Assembly: GCA_021018815.1 (NCBI GenBank) | Contig: JAITYX010000008.1 | Span: forward strand, 7,128,001-7,192,000 | From: Talinum fruticosum | Taxonomy: Eukaryota; Streptophyta; Magnoliopsida; Caryophyllales; Talinaceae | Direction of reading: 5' to 3' | DNA: 64,000 nucleotides | In this document: positions 1-12,245 of the stretch, piece by piece | How the letters are laid out: the number at the start of each line of letters is the position of its first letter | How positions within the stretch are numbered: the stretch's first letter is position 1 | Position numbers and translations under genes: made by a program | The notes under the pieces: generated by a model | What the model was told of the DNA's origin: nothing | What the model saw: only the letters and a program-made list of their open reading frames with translations | Database searches by the model: none

Positions 1-859
1 ATTCTCCCTTCCAAAAGATAGGACTTATAAATTTTAAATAGTTATTATAAATTTAAAATTGACCGATTATAGTCATAGTTTTTATGTAAAAATTATAGTG
101 ATTGTAGTTATGTTATGATCATAACAACTTATATAATTTTTCTAATAATAAATTGTCAATCGTATACATATCACGACTCAATCATGATAATTTATTTTTC
201 TAATAATAATAATAATAGAAATAATTTAAAATTTTAATTAAAAAATGAATATTATGTATAATTTGAAAAAATAAATTGATTTTTTTGTTTATATAATTTT
301 TAGTTCATTTTTAATAATAATAATAATAATAATAATTTAAAATTTTTAGTTAAAAAATGAATATTATATATAATTAGAAAAATATTTTTTTAATAAAAAG
401 GTAAACTTTATTACTAATAGAATATTAAAAATATTCTATGTACAATAATATTTATTATACAATAATATCTCTAATACTCTATTAATTACGTATTAAACTG
501 ACCCAACAATCAGGGCACAAATAACAAACCTAAGAGCATATAAATGGGACCCCAAGTTCAAAAAAGTGTTCTTCCACTAATTAGAGATGTTAAGTCATAG
601 TTCTATAAAGCATAGGTTCCAATCAAAGCTCTTTTTGTGGAAGCTAAGAAAGTAGAAAGACCATTCTAGCCTTCACATGTTCCAGAATCTTCCTTAAATA
701 AAAAATAAAAAAAAAAGCAGGCTGTGAAATTTCCTGGAAAAGGTGTTGATTTCTGTCAAGCTAAACCAGATAATGTAGAGAGGAGGAAATCACGGAGGTT
801 AATTGAAGTAGGTTGAGTTCTCTTGTCTCTTTCCCAGATAAAAGTCTTCTGTGCCAAGA

Positions 860-1020
860 CCAAAGCTGTGCCAATTGAATCTGAACTGCAATCCATGACA
901 TATATATTTCTGCAGTAGTTGCATGTTGACAGAGGAAGAACAGATGCTCCTGTGTTTCCTCAGCAAAATCACTGCTGCTGTGTGGCGTGTGTGCAACTGC
1001 TGAATGAACTTTGCAAGGTG
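860..1020 (-). pseudogene. Possible LINE zinc-binding (zf-RVT-like) fragment
   Basis: Read on the minus strand, one frame gives a run like AEETQEHLFFLC. This resembles the ETxEHLFFxC end of the zinc-binding domain found after plant LINE reverse transcriptases. The expected upstream Cys pair is not in frame and no flanking domain is visible. It would be a small decayed scrap. The match is short, so chance similarity is possible. Confidence 0.25.
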
Positions 1021-4000
1021 GGCTCTGAAAGAAGCCTATCCAGAACCAGAAGTATCATCCAGACATAGTATGATACAGAAATTAATTCAACTTTAGGATA
1101 AATTTAATTCACTTTTTTAAGAAATTATAATAGGATTTGCTGTATATATGCAAGTTTGGCCCCGTTTAATTTTTTTATAGAATAGAAATTTTATTAATGA
1201 GAACTCATGTGGTATTTACATAGATAAATTTTCTGACAATAATGAATCTAAACTATCAAAACAAATTTCTGTTTAACAAAATTAATAGTAAAATACTTCC
1301 ATCCGGCTTTATATATACTAACGGTATCAATTTATCTGACATATTGTGTTTTTTCAATTGTCTCAAACCTTAGCATGTTATATTATAGCTTTATAAAATA
1401 AATATCTGTGTAATTTGATATCATTTTCATCGAAAACAAACCACCAATGAGTTATGTTGTGGTTGCCTTGCTAGTAGAATAGATATCTGCGGATAAGAAT
1501 GTTATAGTGGTGTCACCTTTGCATCACATAAAGTTAAAAAAACAAAAAGGTTTTTGCTGAGGACAGTAAAGTGAAATTGACTTAGAGTTGACACAAATTC
1601 TCGTGTTGTTGGCCAATATAAGTTTTGAAATTAAGGGGTTGTATTTGGTAATTAATTGATAATTATTAACTGTTAATTATTTGTTACTCATAATATTTCG
1701 AATTAGTAATTGTCAGTAGCATTTTTACATTTAACGCTAATATTTTTTAACATCGCATACTTTAAAAAAGTAGTGTATCACTGTCATAAAAATGGGACAG
1801 TCAAGGTTAATTTTTCAAAATATACAGTGTTAAAAAAATATTAATATTAAAGGTGAAGATACTCCGGATCAATTAATAGTTCGGGATCCAAAGTTAAGCA
1901 TTACCTCACTGGTGTGGAAGTTTCACAATCAAAGCTTGTTGCCCTCGCTCCCATGATAGTAATGTACGGAAGAGCAGAATTGAACAAATTATACATAACA
2001 TGAGGAATGAGCTGCGAATTCTTGTAATTAGTAGGGAGAACACTTTCAAATCACCTTGTGATTAATAGGTTTGTTATGTTTAATGGAGATTGCTTAACTT
2101 TTTCTCAAAAATAAAAAATATGATCGTTATTAAAATCCGATATTTCTTTAATTTATGGAGGATATACTTGTAAATAGAGTCTTTGGACATTATTTTATCC
2201 ATTAAGGAAAGCCATGAAATGTTCTGAGTCCGTGTAAATTGTTTGTGGCCCTCCGCTGGATCCATTTATAATATCATCAAGATGAATGGTACCGGTGCAT
2301 TATAAATAATAGTCTACTCCCCTTGACTGAGGTCTTCGGTCAAGTAAACGCAAACCCCACTTAGGCGACTTTTATATGTTTGAATATTCTAAGTGTAGCT
2401 TAAGGAAATATTGAAAGGATAAAATGTCCATGGGCTTTTTGATAAAAGTGAGTTATTTTATTAGTTGTTAGTTGTTTTATTAGTGATTAATAGTCATTGA
2501 TTAGTGATTAGTAATTAGATATTCAACTAGTAATTTAAGATAAACATGTTTGGTAATAATAGATATTTAAGTAGCAGATTTATATAAAATTATTCAAAAA
2601 GACACCATTTATAAAAGTTTTTAGAAAATAAAAAAGGAGAATTTTGAAATATATGTGCAAACAATAAGTAGTGATTTTGAAAACGTTACTTTGAATAACT
2701 TTTCGAAAGCACTATATAAACCTCTAATCACTATGTTAAATACTACTTTGCCAAACACTTATATTTTTAGATAATTAATGTATTAATTCCTCCAAAACAC
2801 TAATCACAACCTCAAAAGTTAGTGACGAACACAACCCTATATATTTGGATTTCGTGTATCTTATAAAGTAGGATTCGTAATAAAAGGAGTTATTGTATAT
2901 GAAAAATGAAGTCGGTAGGATCGATTCTTAAGACTGGAAATAAAAACGGAATAGGTGGTTTCCATTTGAACATCAACTAGTTGTTCATCATTTATGTAAA
3001 TTTAGTCAGCTTTTTTTAATCTCTTATACTCCATTTGATTCTAAGAAAATTAGAAAGAAAGAAAACAATTATGAAAAACTAGTTTGGACTCGTGCTATGC
3101 ACTGAACAATGTTATATAATGCATAACTTAAAAAATTATTAAATTACGGAGCAATATTATACTTATGAGTTTGTTTTTCTCGATCATTTGATTTTATTGA
3201 ATGATTTCACTTTCAACAACATTCTTGTACATATTATCCCCTCATAGTGAAAACGCTTTCGTGATTCATCAAAGTTATCGAATCTAACACATAAAAATCA
3301 TTAGAGCCCTACACACATTCATCTTACAATCATTCTAAATTTTAAAAGAATAAATAAATAATCTAAAATAATAAATAAAAAATATTAAAAAATATCATCA
3401 AGGTTTTAAGATGATACTCGTTATTTGGAATATTAAAAAGCCAAGCCCCTTAACAATCAAACAATTTAAATAATCCTAACTTATACAGATTATAGAAATA
3501 GTGTGACAATATGTTTGGGTATCAAAAGGTAAATATTAGTAGGAAAATGAATAATATATGATTGGTAGATATTGAGTTATATAACCTATAGATGACAATA
3601 AATATCATTATGTCACGAATTAATATTACAACATAAAGTACATCAAATCAATAAAAGAACATCAAACTATTATAACTCATAACTCTCTACAAAGTTAATA
3701 CTAATTTAACTTAATAGACCCCTAGATAAATATTTATATGTAACCAACCTACTAAAACATCATTGACTTAATAATATTACACAAACTCTTAAAAAGTATA
3801 GATATACCCATAATGAAATCTAATTTTTTTAAAATTATAAGGTGAATATAATGATTTATCCATTCGTACCTACTTGTGCACACAAAGATAGTTAAACATA
3901 TAATGACTACTTATCCTGAGATTAATAGTGAAAAATATTATATAATAGAAGTGATCCAAATATATTTAACAATAATAGGTAATTTGTATCATAGTAAAGG

Positions 4001-5174
4001 ACATAATAGGTCAATTCGCAGTTTAGGTTAATAAAATCATCTATGTTTTGTACTTATATTGAAAATTAATCGCGATTTTAGTAGTGAATCAATTGGGCAA
4101 AAATATTGATACAATTGATGTTTTATAAATACATGTTTTACTCAATTAACAACCAATTGTTTCCTTCGAGACACAACTCTTCCTCTCAATTAATTAACAC
4201 AATAAGAGTAACATGAAGTTGTATTTCAAGATGGCGGGGAGGTTTGATGGCAAATACTCTTATTTTAATAATTTAGAAAACTTACAATAGTAAAAGATAT
4301 GATTTAAATATGTTTCTCAATAATAAGTCACAAATAGACATGTTAGGAAGAAACTAAAATAAATTGTATTTGTAACCAAAAAAAAAAAAAATAATCTGTA
4401 TATTGTGCAAAAATTTTGAGACAAATGAATTTATTCAAAGTCATATGGGCTTAATAGAAGTTGGCATAATAGGTTTGTAATCCTTTAAACATAACACAAA
4501 TTAAAAAATTAAAGTCCACAGATTACGATCCGAATCAATATAATTCCTAACTTTTTATTCATTACGTTTTATTCCACAACATATTTGAATCATAACTTTC
4601 TATCTTGTGGGCATTTTTAATTATTAATATCAAGTATATATATAGTTGTTACATTTTTATTATATTAATTTATGATTTCTTAAGGTTTATTAAATCATTC
4701 TTACATAGGATGAATGTAATAACCAACTTACTTCCTCGGATAATTAAATATTTAAATATTATTTTCATAATGTGTTCCTATTGATTTTAATTTAAAATTT
4801 TTTTATAGTAAATATATTTTGAACTAATACAATTTTATGGCACCAAGTCAAAAAACATCATCAACAATGAAAAATTAATAATATTAGACAAAATTATTAT
4901 ATTTCAGGCCCAAAATAATATTGCATATCAATATACATAAAAATAAATGAGAGCTAATATACAAACCAAACCCTAAATAATTAAATACATAAATATATAT
5001 ATTTATTTTATTTTATGTTTTAATATATTTTAATTTTCAAATTAATTTTCTCTTCGTTTTTGTTATTTTTTAGTTAGTTTGTTAGAAGTTAGAATAAAAT
5101 TATTCCTCTTCGATCAATTTTATTTTTATGTTATTTTAGGGTTTATTTAGAGTCTTTTTAATCTATTAGTATTA

Positions 5175-5823
5175 AATTTAGTTTTTTTCATTTTGATTTT
5201 AGGTGTTTAGGATATATTCAGGTCCAAAAATAATTTAAATATTCTGGTAATTTAATTATTTATTTTCTCATTTACTTAGTGCAGTTTATTTATGTTTTAC
5301 TTTATGTTTAAGATTATATTTTTATTTTATTATTTTTAATTCTGTTTAATTTTTGTGGAAAACTATAAAAAAATATTTTTGGATTTTAGGTTACTTTTAT
5401 ATTTTTTAGATTTTTGATTTAATTTGTTATATAATTTTGTATATTTTTTATTTATTAATTTTCTACTTAGTTTTGTTTTTATTTTCTGTTTTATATTTTT
5501 ATGAATTAATTAGGATGATTAATTATTATTTAATTTTTATATTATGATTAGATAATTTTATATATATAAATAATTTGATAATTTTTCAAACTTATTTACT
5601 AATTTAGGTTCAGGCATGTTTTTAATTTAATAAATTTATAAGTTTAGTTTTTTCATTTTTATTTTAGATTTTAGGTTGCTAGGTCTAGAAAATAGTTTAA
5701 TATTTTGGTAATTTAATTATTTATTTTTTTATTTATTTAGTTCATTTTATTATTTGTTTAACTTTTTGTTTAAGATTATGTTTTTATTTTATTATTTTTA
5801 ATTTTGTTTAATTTTTCTGAAAA

Positions 5824-5830
<7 letters not shown>
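5175..5830. repeat. Diverged direct repeat, spacing about 465 bp
   Basis: Two arms of about 190 bp, near 5175-5370 and 5640-5830, share the same order of blocks: TTTAGTTTTTTTCATTTT, then a GGTAATTTAATTATTTATT block, then GTTTAAGATTATxTTTTTAT, then TTTAATTTTT. The shared order rules out simple AT-richness. The arms are diverged by many substitutions, so this looks like an old tandem duplication or the two ends of a decayed element. Confidence 0.55.

Positions 5831-5860
<30 letters not shown>
5825..5860. repeat. (TTA)n microsatellite
   Basis: An almost perfect run of about twelve TTA units directly after the right arm of the direct repeat. It is probably length-polymorphic. Confidence 0.9.
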
Positions 5861-7138
5861 GAGTCCATAGATGAGTGGCAACTTATTTTTTTAAATGATA
5901 AATTATTTATTTTTTTATTGGACGAAACTCCTTAATTCACTCTCATTGCAGCATTTCAAAATTTGAAAAGATTGGCATTATATAGTGTATAGATGACTTT
6001 CTTTTTCTTGTTTGAATTGAAGAAAAAAGGAGAGAAAAAAAGTTTGATGGAAAATTTTGTCAATTTGATCAATGATATTTTTCTTCCAAAACTAAGAGCA
6101 AAATGGAAGAAAAATTTCATATACATAGAGAAATGGAGAAAAGAGATGAACTTTTATTAAAAAAGGTAATTAAAATTTTTCTCTCTTCTCTCATGGCAAT
6201 GGTGAATAGGGAAGAAAAATACAATGTCTTCAATTAATTAAGGATATTGAGTATTTTTTCTCTCCTTTCCATGGCAATGTGGTAGATGGGTAAAAGGTTG
6301 AAAATTATAATTTTTTTTCCTCTATTTTTCCTTAAACCAAACCCAAAAAAAAAAAAAATTCCCTTACTTTTTTTCTCATCACTTTTTTCCATTTAAATTT
6401 TCTTTGCAACCTATTTTCTTAAAATCAAATAGAGCCTTATAGTAATAAATGTACAAATACAAGGATGTTTTTAAGTTTAAAAGTTTAAAATTGTTTCATT
6501 AAGATTAAAGGGGTATGGTTAATTTTTAAATTGTGAAGGTTAAAAAAAAACCATTCATTGTACATCGAGAGCATATATGTTTGTCACGAAGGGAAGTACA
6601 ATATACGGAGATGGAGGAATTGAACCCGAGACCTAATATATTTAGGATCCCAATCTTAACCATAGATCATGACCTCATTGTATCGAGAGCATATATATAA
6701 GTATGGTACTTTGGGTTTATAATTGTGTAAGAATAGAATATTTGCTTTAAGAGATTAACCCATCTGCTCAAGAATCATGTCAGTAGTGGCTTGACGATAA
6801 TAAATTCAAAGACTTCCATCAAAAAATAATTATTTGGAAGACTAAATAATGTTAAGTAGTTCACCTCCACCATGCCAAGAATTTCTTGGTTTAATGGAAT
6901 CATACTTAATCACCAAGAATTCCGAGGTTATCTGGTGGTCTCCAATTTTCTTATTTGAAAAATTATGGGATTGGCTAAGAAATTTTTAGCTTAAATTTTA
7001 ATGTATGTCCCTCTTTTTGGACATAAATAATTATTAAATTATAATTCGATAGGAATTCAGTGGGTAGACCAATACTTGATATCACTTTTAAATTTGTTAG
7101 GTGTGGCTCAAATCTCCTCGATTTTTATTTAGCTCTTT

Positions 7139-7742
7139 ATGTCACGACCAAGCCGAATCCATCAGGACCGTGCCATGTATTGCGGCAGTTTCGGCACTTA
7201 GTTTATGGGACTATTTTTGGGCAGTGTTTCAAGGATTTGTGGGCAGCAAACATGGTTGATTTTTCTGCAGTGTTCTACGTGAGAGTTAGGCACCATTAAG
7301 GGGTCTTTAATTTCATTAATTAAGGGATAAATGGGCTGTCAATTTAACAAGAAATTAGGAGCATTTTTTACGTGAGTGGGGCACAAAATTATGGGAGCAT
7401 TTCCCATCAGAGAGTTTAGTATATAAACTCTTGTAAGGCTCTACGTGAAAGCAAGTCAAAGAAATTCAGTGAGAGCAAAGCTAAAAATTAGTGAGATTAA
7501 TTCCCAAACATTATTGAGTGAGTTTGAGAGAAATATTACGAGAGAATTAGAGATTCTTACCGTTGATCAAATCATTGTTCGATTGTGATCATTTTGTATT
7601 TTCTCAAATTATATTGAATTGTGTGTCACCTCCGTAGTTTTTCCCGTGTTGGATTTTCCACGTAAATTCATTTTGTTTAGCATCTTCATTTATTTGTTCA
7701 ATTTCTGATTTTCATAGGACATCCTATATTACACTTCCACAT
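7139..7742 (+). mobile_element. Probable solo or relic LTR upstream of RLK1
   Basis: The block begins with TGTCACGACC. It has a TATA-like element and start-region pattern (AGTATATAAACTCTTG near 7419), and later the string GTAGTTTTTCCCGTGTTGGA followed by TTTTCCACGTAAATTC. That string resembles the U5 end of many plant copia LTRs. No gag-pol sequence follows; RLK1 begins about 140 bp later. I infer a solo LTR or LTR remnant. Its exact ends and target-site duplication could not be fixed. Confidence 0.4.
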
Positions 7743-7797
7743 CAAATCGCTCAAAATTCCTAAATAAATCAGCCGCATACCATGACCGAAATCAAAT

Positions 7798-7806
7798 AAC
7801 CGTTGG
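7798..7806 (+). promoter_or_regulatory. Conserved AACCGTTGG promoter module of RLK1
   Basis: AACCGTTGG stands 77 bp before the RLK1 start codon and is followed by TTCCCTCCAAACTTTT-like sequence. The same pair occurs at corresponding positions before RLK2, RLK3 and RLK5. Its reverse complement contains AACGG, the core of MYB/MSA-type sites. MYB binding is inference. Confidence 0.5.
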
Positions 7807-7883
7807 CACCTTCCTTCATTCCCTCCAAACTTTTTACATTTGAGGTTGCTCTGTTTTTGCAGAACCACACCTACGATACAAAA

Positions 7884-10800
7884 ATGTCTAAACTACAGTT
7901 ATATTCCCGTCAAATCTTCATTCCCATCCTGTTTCTCCCCCTCCTCCTCATGCCCTTTTTAGTTATTTCCCAGTCTACGTCTTTGGATAGAGAAATACTA
8001 CTGAGGATCAAGAAGCAATGGGGCAATCAACCAGCTTTGCAATCGTGGAACTCCACCAGCTTCCATTGCCGGTGGCCCGGGATCAAATGCTCTGCCGATG
8101 ACTCTGTCACAGGAATATCCCTCGAGAATCAAAATATCGCCGGAGAAATCCCGCCCTCTGTTTGTGACCTCAAGAACCTCACTACCCTTGATCTTGGAAA
8201 CAATTACCTCAGGGGAGAATTCCCCAAAGTTTTATACAAGTGCAGGCAGCTCCAAAACTGAACCTATCCGAAAACTTGTTTGTTGGCCAATTACCAAACG
8301 ACATAAATAGCCTCTCCCTTAATCTCCAATACCTTAATCTTAGTTACAACAACTTCACTGGGGACATTCCAAGCTCCATAGGGCAGCTCAAGGGATTGAT
8401 CACCTTGGATTTGCAATGGAACTTGTTCAATGGCACCTTCCCTTCCGAGCTCGGAAACTTGCGTAATCTTGAGGTGTTGGTCTTGGCCTACAACGCATTT
8501 TCCCCTATGAACTTGCCCACAGAATTTGGGAAGCTCAAGAGCATCAAATTCCTTTGGATGACTGCGACTAATTTGGTCGGCCATATCCCACAAAGCTTTG
8601 GGAATCTGTCCGCCCTTCAGCATTTGGACCTGGTGAGAAATCAGTTGGAAGGGGAGATTCCAAATGGGCTATTATTGCTGAAGAACTTAAAATTCTTATA
8701 TTTGTTTAACAACAAGCTTTCTGGTGAGATTCCCACTTTAATCGAGGCCCCAAACTTGGTGGAAATTGATCTTTCAAGTAACTGTTTGACCGGAACTATT
8801 CCTGAAGGGATTGCAAGTTTGCCTAGACTAGAGCTCTTGAGCTTGTTTGAGAACCAATTCAATGGCACTCTGCCCCCAAATATTGGCCTAATTCCTACCT
8901 TGAAGAAACTAAAGCTATGGAACAACACTCTTTCAGGCCCGCTTCCCCCAGAATTAGGCCGCCACTCAAGGCTTGAAGGCTTTGAGGTGTCCGACAATAA
9001 ATTCATTGGTCAGCTGCCCGAACACCTCTGCTCGGGAGGGGCCTTGTTGGGCGTGGTGGCATTCAACAACAAGCTAAACGGGTCAATCCCAAAGTCTCTT
9101 GGCCAATGCCACTCCTTGCTAGTAGTTAGGCTCTACAACAATTACTTCTCTGGGGAACTCCCTCAAGGGTTATGGACTTTGCCGAACTTATCAACCCTGC
9201 AGCTAAGCAACAACCAACTCTCAGGGCAACTACCAGGAAGGTTGGCATGGAACATGACAACGATTGAGATCAGCAATAATAGATTTTTGGGGAAATCCCG
9301 CCAAGCGTGAGGTATTGGCATCAGTTGGGAAAGTTTGAGGCAAGCAACAACCTTATTTCAGGTACTATTCCATTGGAGTTGACCCGCCTTTCAGGGCTCA
9401 GCTTACTCTCCCTTGATGGAAACCGCCTCTCAGGTGAGCTTCCTTCAAAAATCATCTCATGGGTGAGTTTGAATTACTTGAAACTCTCGCGGAACAAACT
9501 CTCTGGCTCAATCCCTTCTTCCATTGGCTCGTTGCCTGTCCTGAACTATCTTGATTTATCAAACAATCAATTTTCGGGGCAAATACCTCCTGAACTAGGC
9601 TGTTTAAAGCTCTCTTCACTCAATCTTTCTTCCAATAATCTCATTGGAAAACTCCCATATGGATATGACAATGGTGCATTTCAGAATAGTTTCCTGAACA
9701 CCAGTTTATGCTCTGTAAGTGGAATTTTAGACCTTCCTCGATGTAAAAATCTTCGAGAAAATTCCCAGAATTTGCCCGCCAAGTGTCTTTCTTTGATCAT
9801 ATTCCTTGGCTTGTTGGCCTTGCTTGCAATTTTATACTTCAATTGGTTCATACTCTTCGAACTCCAGAAAAGAAATCATACAAAAGACATGTCCTGGAAA
9901 CTTACCGCATTTCAGAAGCTAGACTTCACACAAGAGAATATCATACCGAACCTAACCAAAAACAATTTGATTGGGTGTGGAGGGTCGGGGAAAATATATA
10001 AGATCTCAGTGAGTGGGTCATGGAGTATCGTGGCAGCCAAGAAGATACGGAATGAGAAAAAGAAGAATGAAAAAGAGTTCCAAGCTGAGGTTCAGCACCT
10101 GGGTGTAATAAGACATCTCAACATAATTAAGTTATTATGTTGTATTTGGAACGAGCACACAAACATCCTTGTTTATGAGTATATGGAGAATGAAAGCCTA
10201 GACAAGTGGATCCATAAGGGGAAACAGAGGCCCGTTTCATTGACGGGTCGGTCAGATAACCAGGTGGATTTTCATTGGCCTAGGAGGTTAAGAGTTGCCG
10301 TTGGGGCGGCTAAGGGACTGAGCTATATGCACCATGATTGTTCGCCTCCGATTATCCATAGAGATGTGAAGTCTAGCAACATATTGTTGGATTCTGAGTT
10401 TAATGCTAAGATTGCTGATTTTGGGTTAGCTCGGACTTTGGCTAAGCCAGAAGGAGAATCTTACTCAACTGCTGTTGCTGGCTCTTTTGGTTACATGGCT
10501 CCAGGTAAAAAGTTAACTAGACAAAACTCAAAATTTTCTCAACTAATATTAATTTTGTTTTCTTTGATAAACTAACATGACTCCAAAAGAACTTAAACCC
10601 AAAGTAGCTCAAGATGAGCTTAGTATAACCTGAAAAACCATCTAAATGTTCTAATTCAATCCAAAATTTAATTAACTTGAATGATCCCTTGTTAGGTCGG
10701 CTTATTTTGTAGGCATGGTGATCTTCTCGTTCACACACATATTTTGTAGTCAATTTGTATATAGTACTTTACATTGCTAGATATTATCATTAAGTTGAAG

Positions 10801-11309
10801 AATCAATAGTCATCTCGTCCAACTCATTATTTATGTCTGCACTTGCTGCTTGTGCATTCAGAGTATCGCTATTCAAACAAAGTGAGCGAGAAGATTGACA
10901 TATATAGCTTTGGGGTAGTGCTCCTGGAGCTAGTGACAGGGAAAAACCCCATCGAGGAGATGAGTTTTCAGGCCTAGCTCAGTGGGCACTGAGGCACTAT
11001 AACCAAGGGCACCCCATTGCAGATGCTTTCGACAAGGAGGTGAAGGAGGATCAGTACTTGGATGAAATGACCATTGTGTTCAAGCTAGGGCTGGTGTGCA
11101 CCTGCACAGTGGCTTCGTTTAGGCCCTCCATGAAGGAAGTTTTGCATGTGCTTACAAGATGCACTTCTGCAGAGGTTTCTCGAGGAGCAAAGGTTGAAAG
11201 TGAACCCCACATTGTCCCTCTTCCTGAGAGTGGGAGTTATATCTCTAGTTGTCGGAATAGCAGGAAAGAAAACCAGGAAGATGACTGTGACATGGTTTGG
11301 ATTTTGTAG
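7884..11309 (+). CDS. RLK1: HSL3-like LRR receptor kinase (frame broken three times)
   Basis: Predicted plasma-membrane receptor kinase of the LRR-XI/HSL3 type, reported to sense secreted peptides. The chosen start gives MSKLQ and a leader ending near VISQ. Next come an LRR N-terminal cap with CRWPGIKC, about 20 LRRs, a Cys pair (TSLC, then LPRC), a membrane span (about [14 protein letters not shown]) and a kinase with [22 protein letters not shown] and DFG, so all key catalytic residues are present. Exon 1 is 7884-10504 and exon 2 is 10862-11309 (357 bp intron, phase 1). Frame breaks lie at 8254-8257 (A run one short), 9289-9292 (G run one short) and about 10956. Allowing one lost base at each gives about 1023 residues and consistent splice phase. 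I infer that assembly error is likelier than a dead gene. Confidence 0.85.
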
Positions 11310-11564
11310 TCATAACTTTTGTATATTAATAGAGTATTAGGGATAATTGTCATTTGACAATTTGTACAGTTAGTGTAAATACCAGGCAAGGCTCCCAAGG
11401 TTGGGTGAGCGATTACAACACAATTATTTTCACATGTTACCATATTCTGCATCAGGGTTGAGTATTGTTCATGACTTGTTAGTTATTGTAGTTACCCTGT
11501 CCACAGATGTAAAATATGAGCTCATTTTGATTAGACCTTCCAAGTGCAGATCTTGGATAGAATT

Positions 11565-11775
11565 TTCTAGGGGAAAGTTCCCCAACCTATACAATTTCAC
11601 CTTGATCTAAGTGGCAACAAATTCACTGGTGACTTCCAAAACCCAACAAAGCAAAGGATCATAATGAGTGCGACTTTGCTCTTCTTCTTGGGACTGATAG
11701 ATATGTCGTAGTTGTATAGCACCGGGTAGCAAATCCAGGAAGATGACTATGACGGTTTAAATTTGTAGTCATAGA
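11565..11775 (+). pseudogene. Mosaic relic of another RLK unit
   Basis: This begins with a scrap of the LRR region, like the paralogues' GAATTCCC and CTATACAATTGCACC, then CTTGATCT and GTGGCAACAA. It jumps directly to a scrap of the RLK C-terminal tail: TCTTCTTGGGACTGAT, then GGAAGATGACTATGACGG and a stop-like end. Everything between these parts of a normal RLK is missing. I interpret it as the deleted remains of an extra array unit just behind RLK1. Confidence 0.5.
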
Positions 11776-11989
11776 TGGCAGAGATGGTTACCCGTATATT
11801 TGTGCTTGTCAAGGATAAATTTTAGCCTCTCCAAATCATGTTTCATCATTTCAGTTCAATGTTGTATGTTTTCAATCCTAAATACCAAAAAGAACCCAAA
11901 CAAAGAACGTCAGCAGCTGGCGGCATACATCATGAACAAGTCTGAACACTGTCCACAAATATACTTGAACAATAATCCGCTTCCAAGTG

Positions 11990-12245
11990 CAACCTTTGTC
12001 TTCAAGTCTTCGACATACCGAAATGCTTCCTCATTGACCTCGGAGTCATGACTCACATTGGTGCAGGAAGGGCTAGATGGGTTACTTGTGTTTCACACCG
12101 GACACGATCGAGAAAAATTAACAAGAAAAGAAGTTCTTCATCACCTAGTTCTTGAATTACTGTTATCTTCTGAAGGTGCAGATACTCTGGCAGCTTTGTA
12201 TATTATGGACCAAGAGACAACATTGGATGCCCAATTTTGCTTTTA
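11990..12245 (-). repeat. Array-associated downstream block, copy A
   Basis: This segment recurs behind RLK2 (21370-21620), with a shorter related piece before RLK5 (about 43995-44070). Shared strings include GAATGCTTCCT, the ATGACTC-type string, GGTTACT, AGTTCTTGAATTACTGT and ATATTxTGGAxCxAGAxACAA. On the minus strand copy A has an open run of about 40 codons (DSEVNEEAFRYVEDLK and onward) ending in a stop. Copy B does not keep that frame. It may be untranslated or a fragment of a co-duplicated gene; I recognise no family. Confidence 0.4.

Larger units (their letters stand above)
1..7138. other. AT-rich gene-poor intergenic region
   Basis: This long stretch shows no coding region I can support. 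The few ORFs are short, without recognisable domains, and sit in very AT-rich sequence. It contains short microsatellites, a degenerate direct repeat near 5175-5830, and a possible LINE scrap near 860-1020, listed separately. The stretch near 3080-3110 (around CTCGTGCTATGCAC) resembles a motif common in plant repeats, but I cannot place it in a family. Confidence 0.6.
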
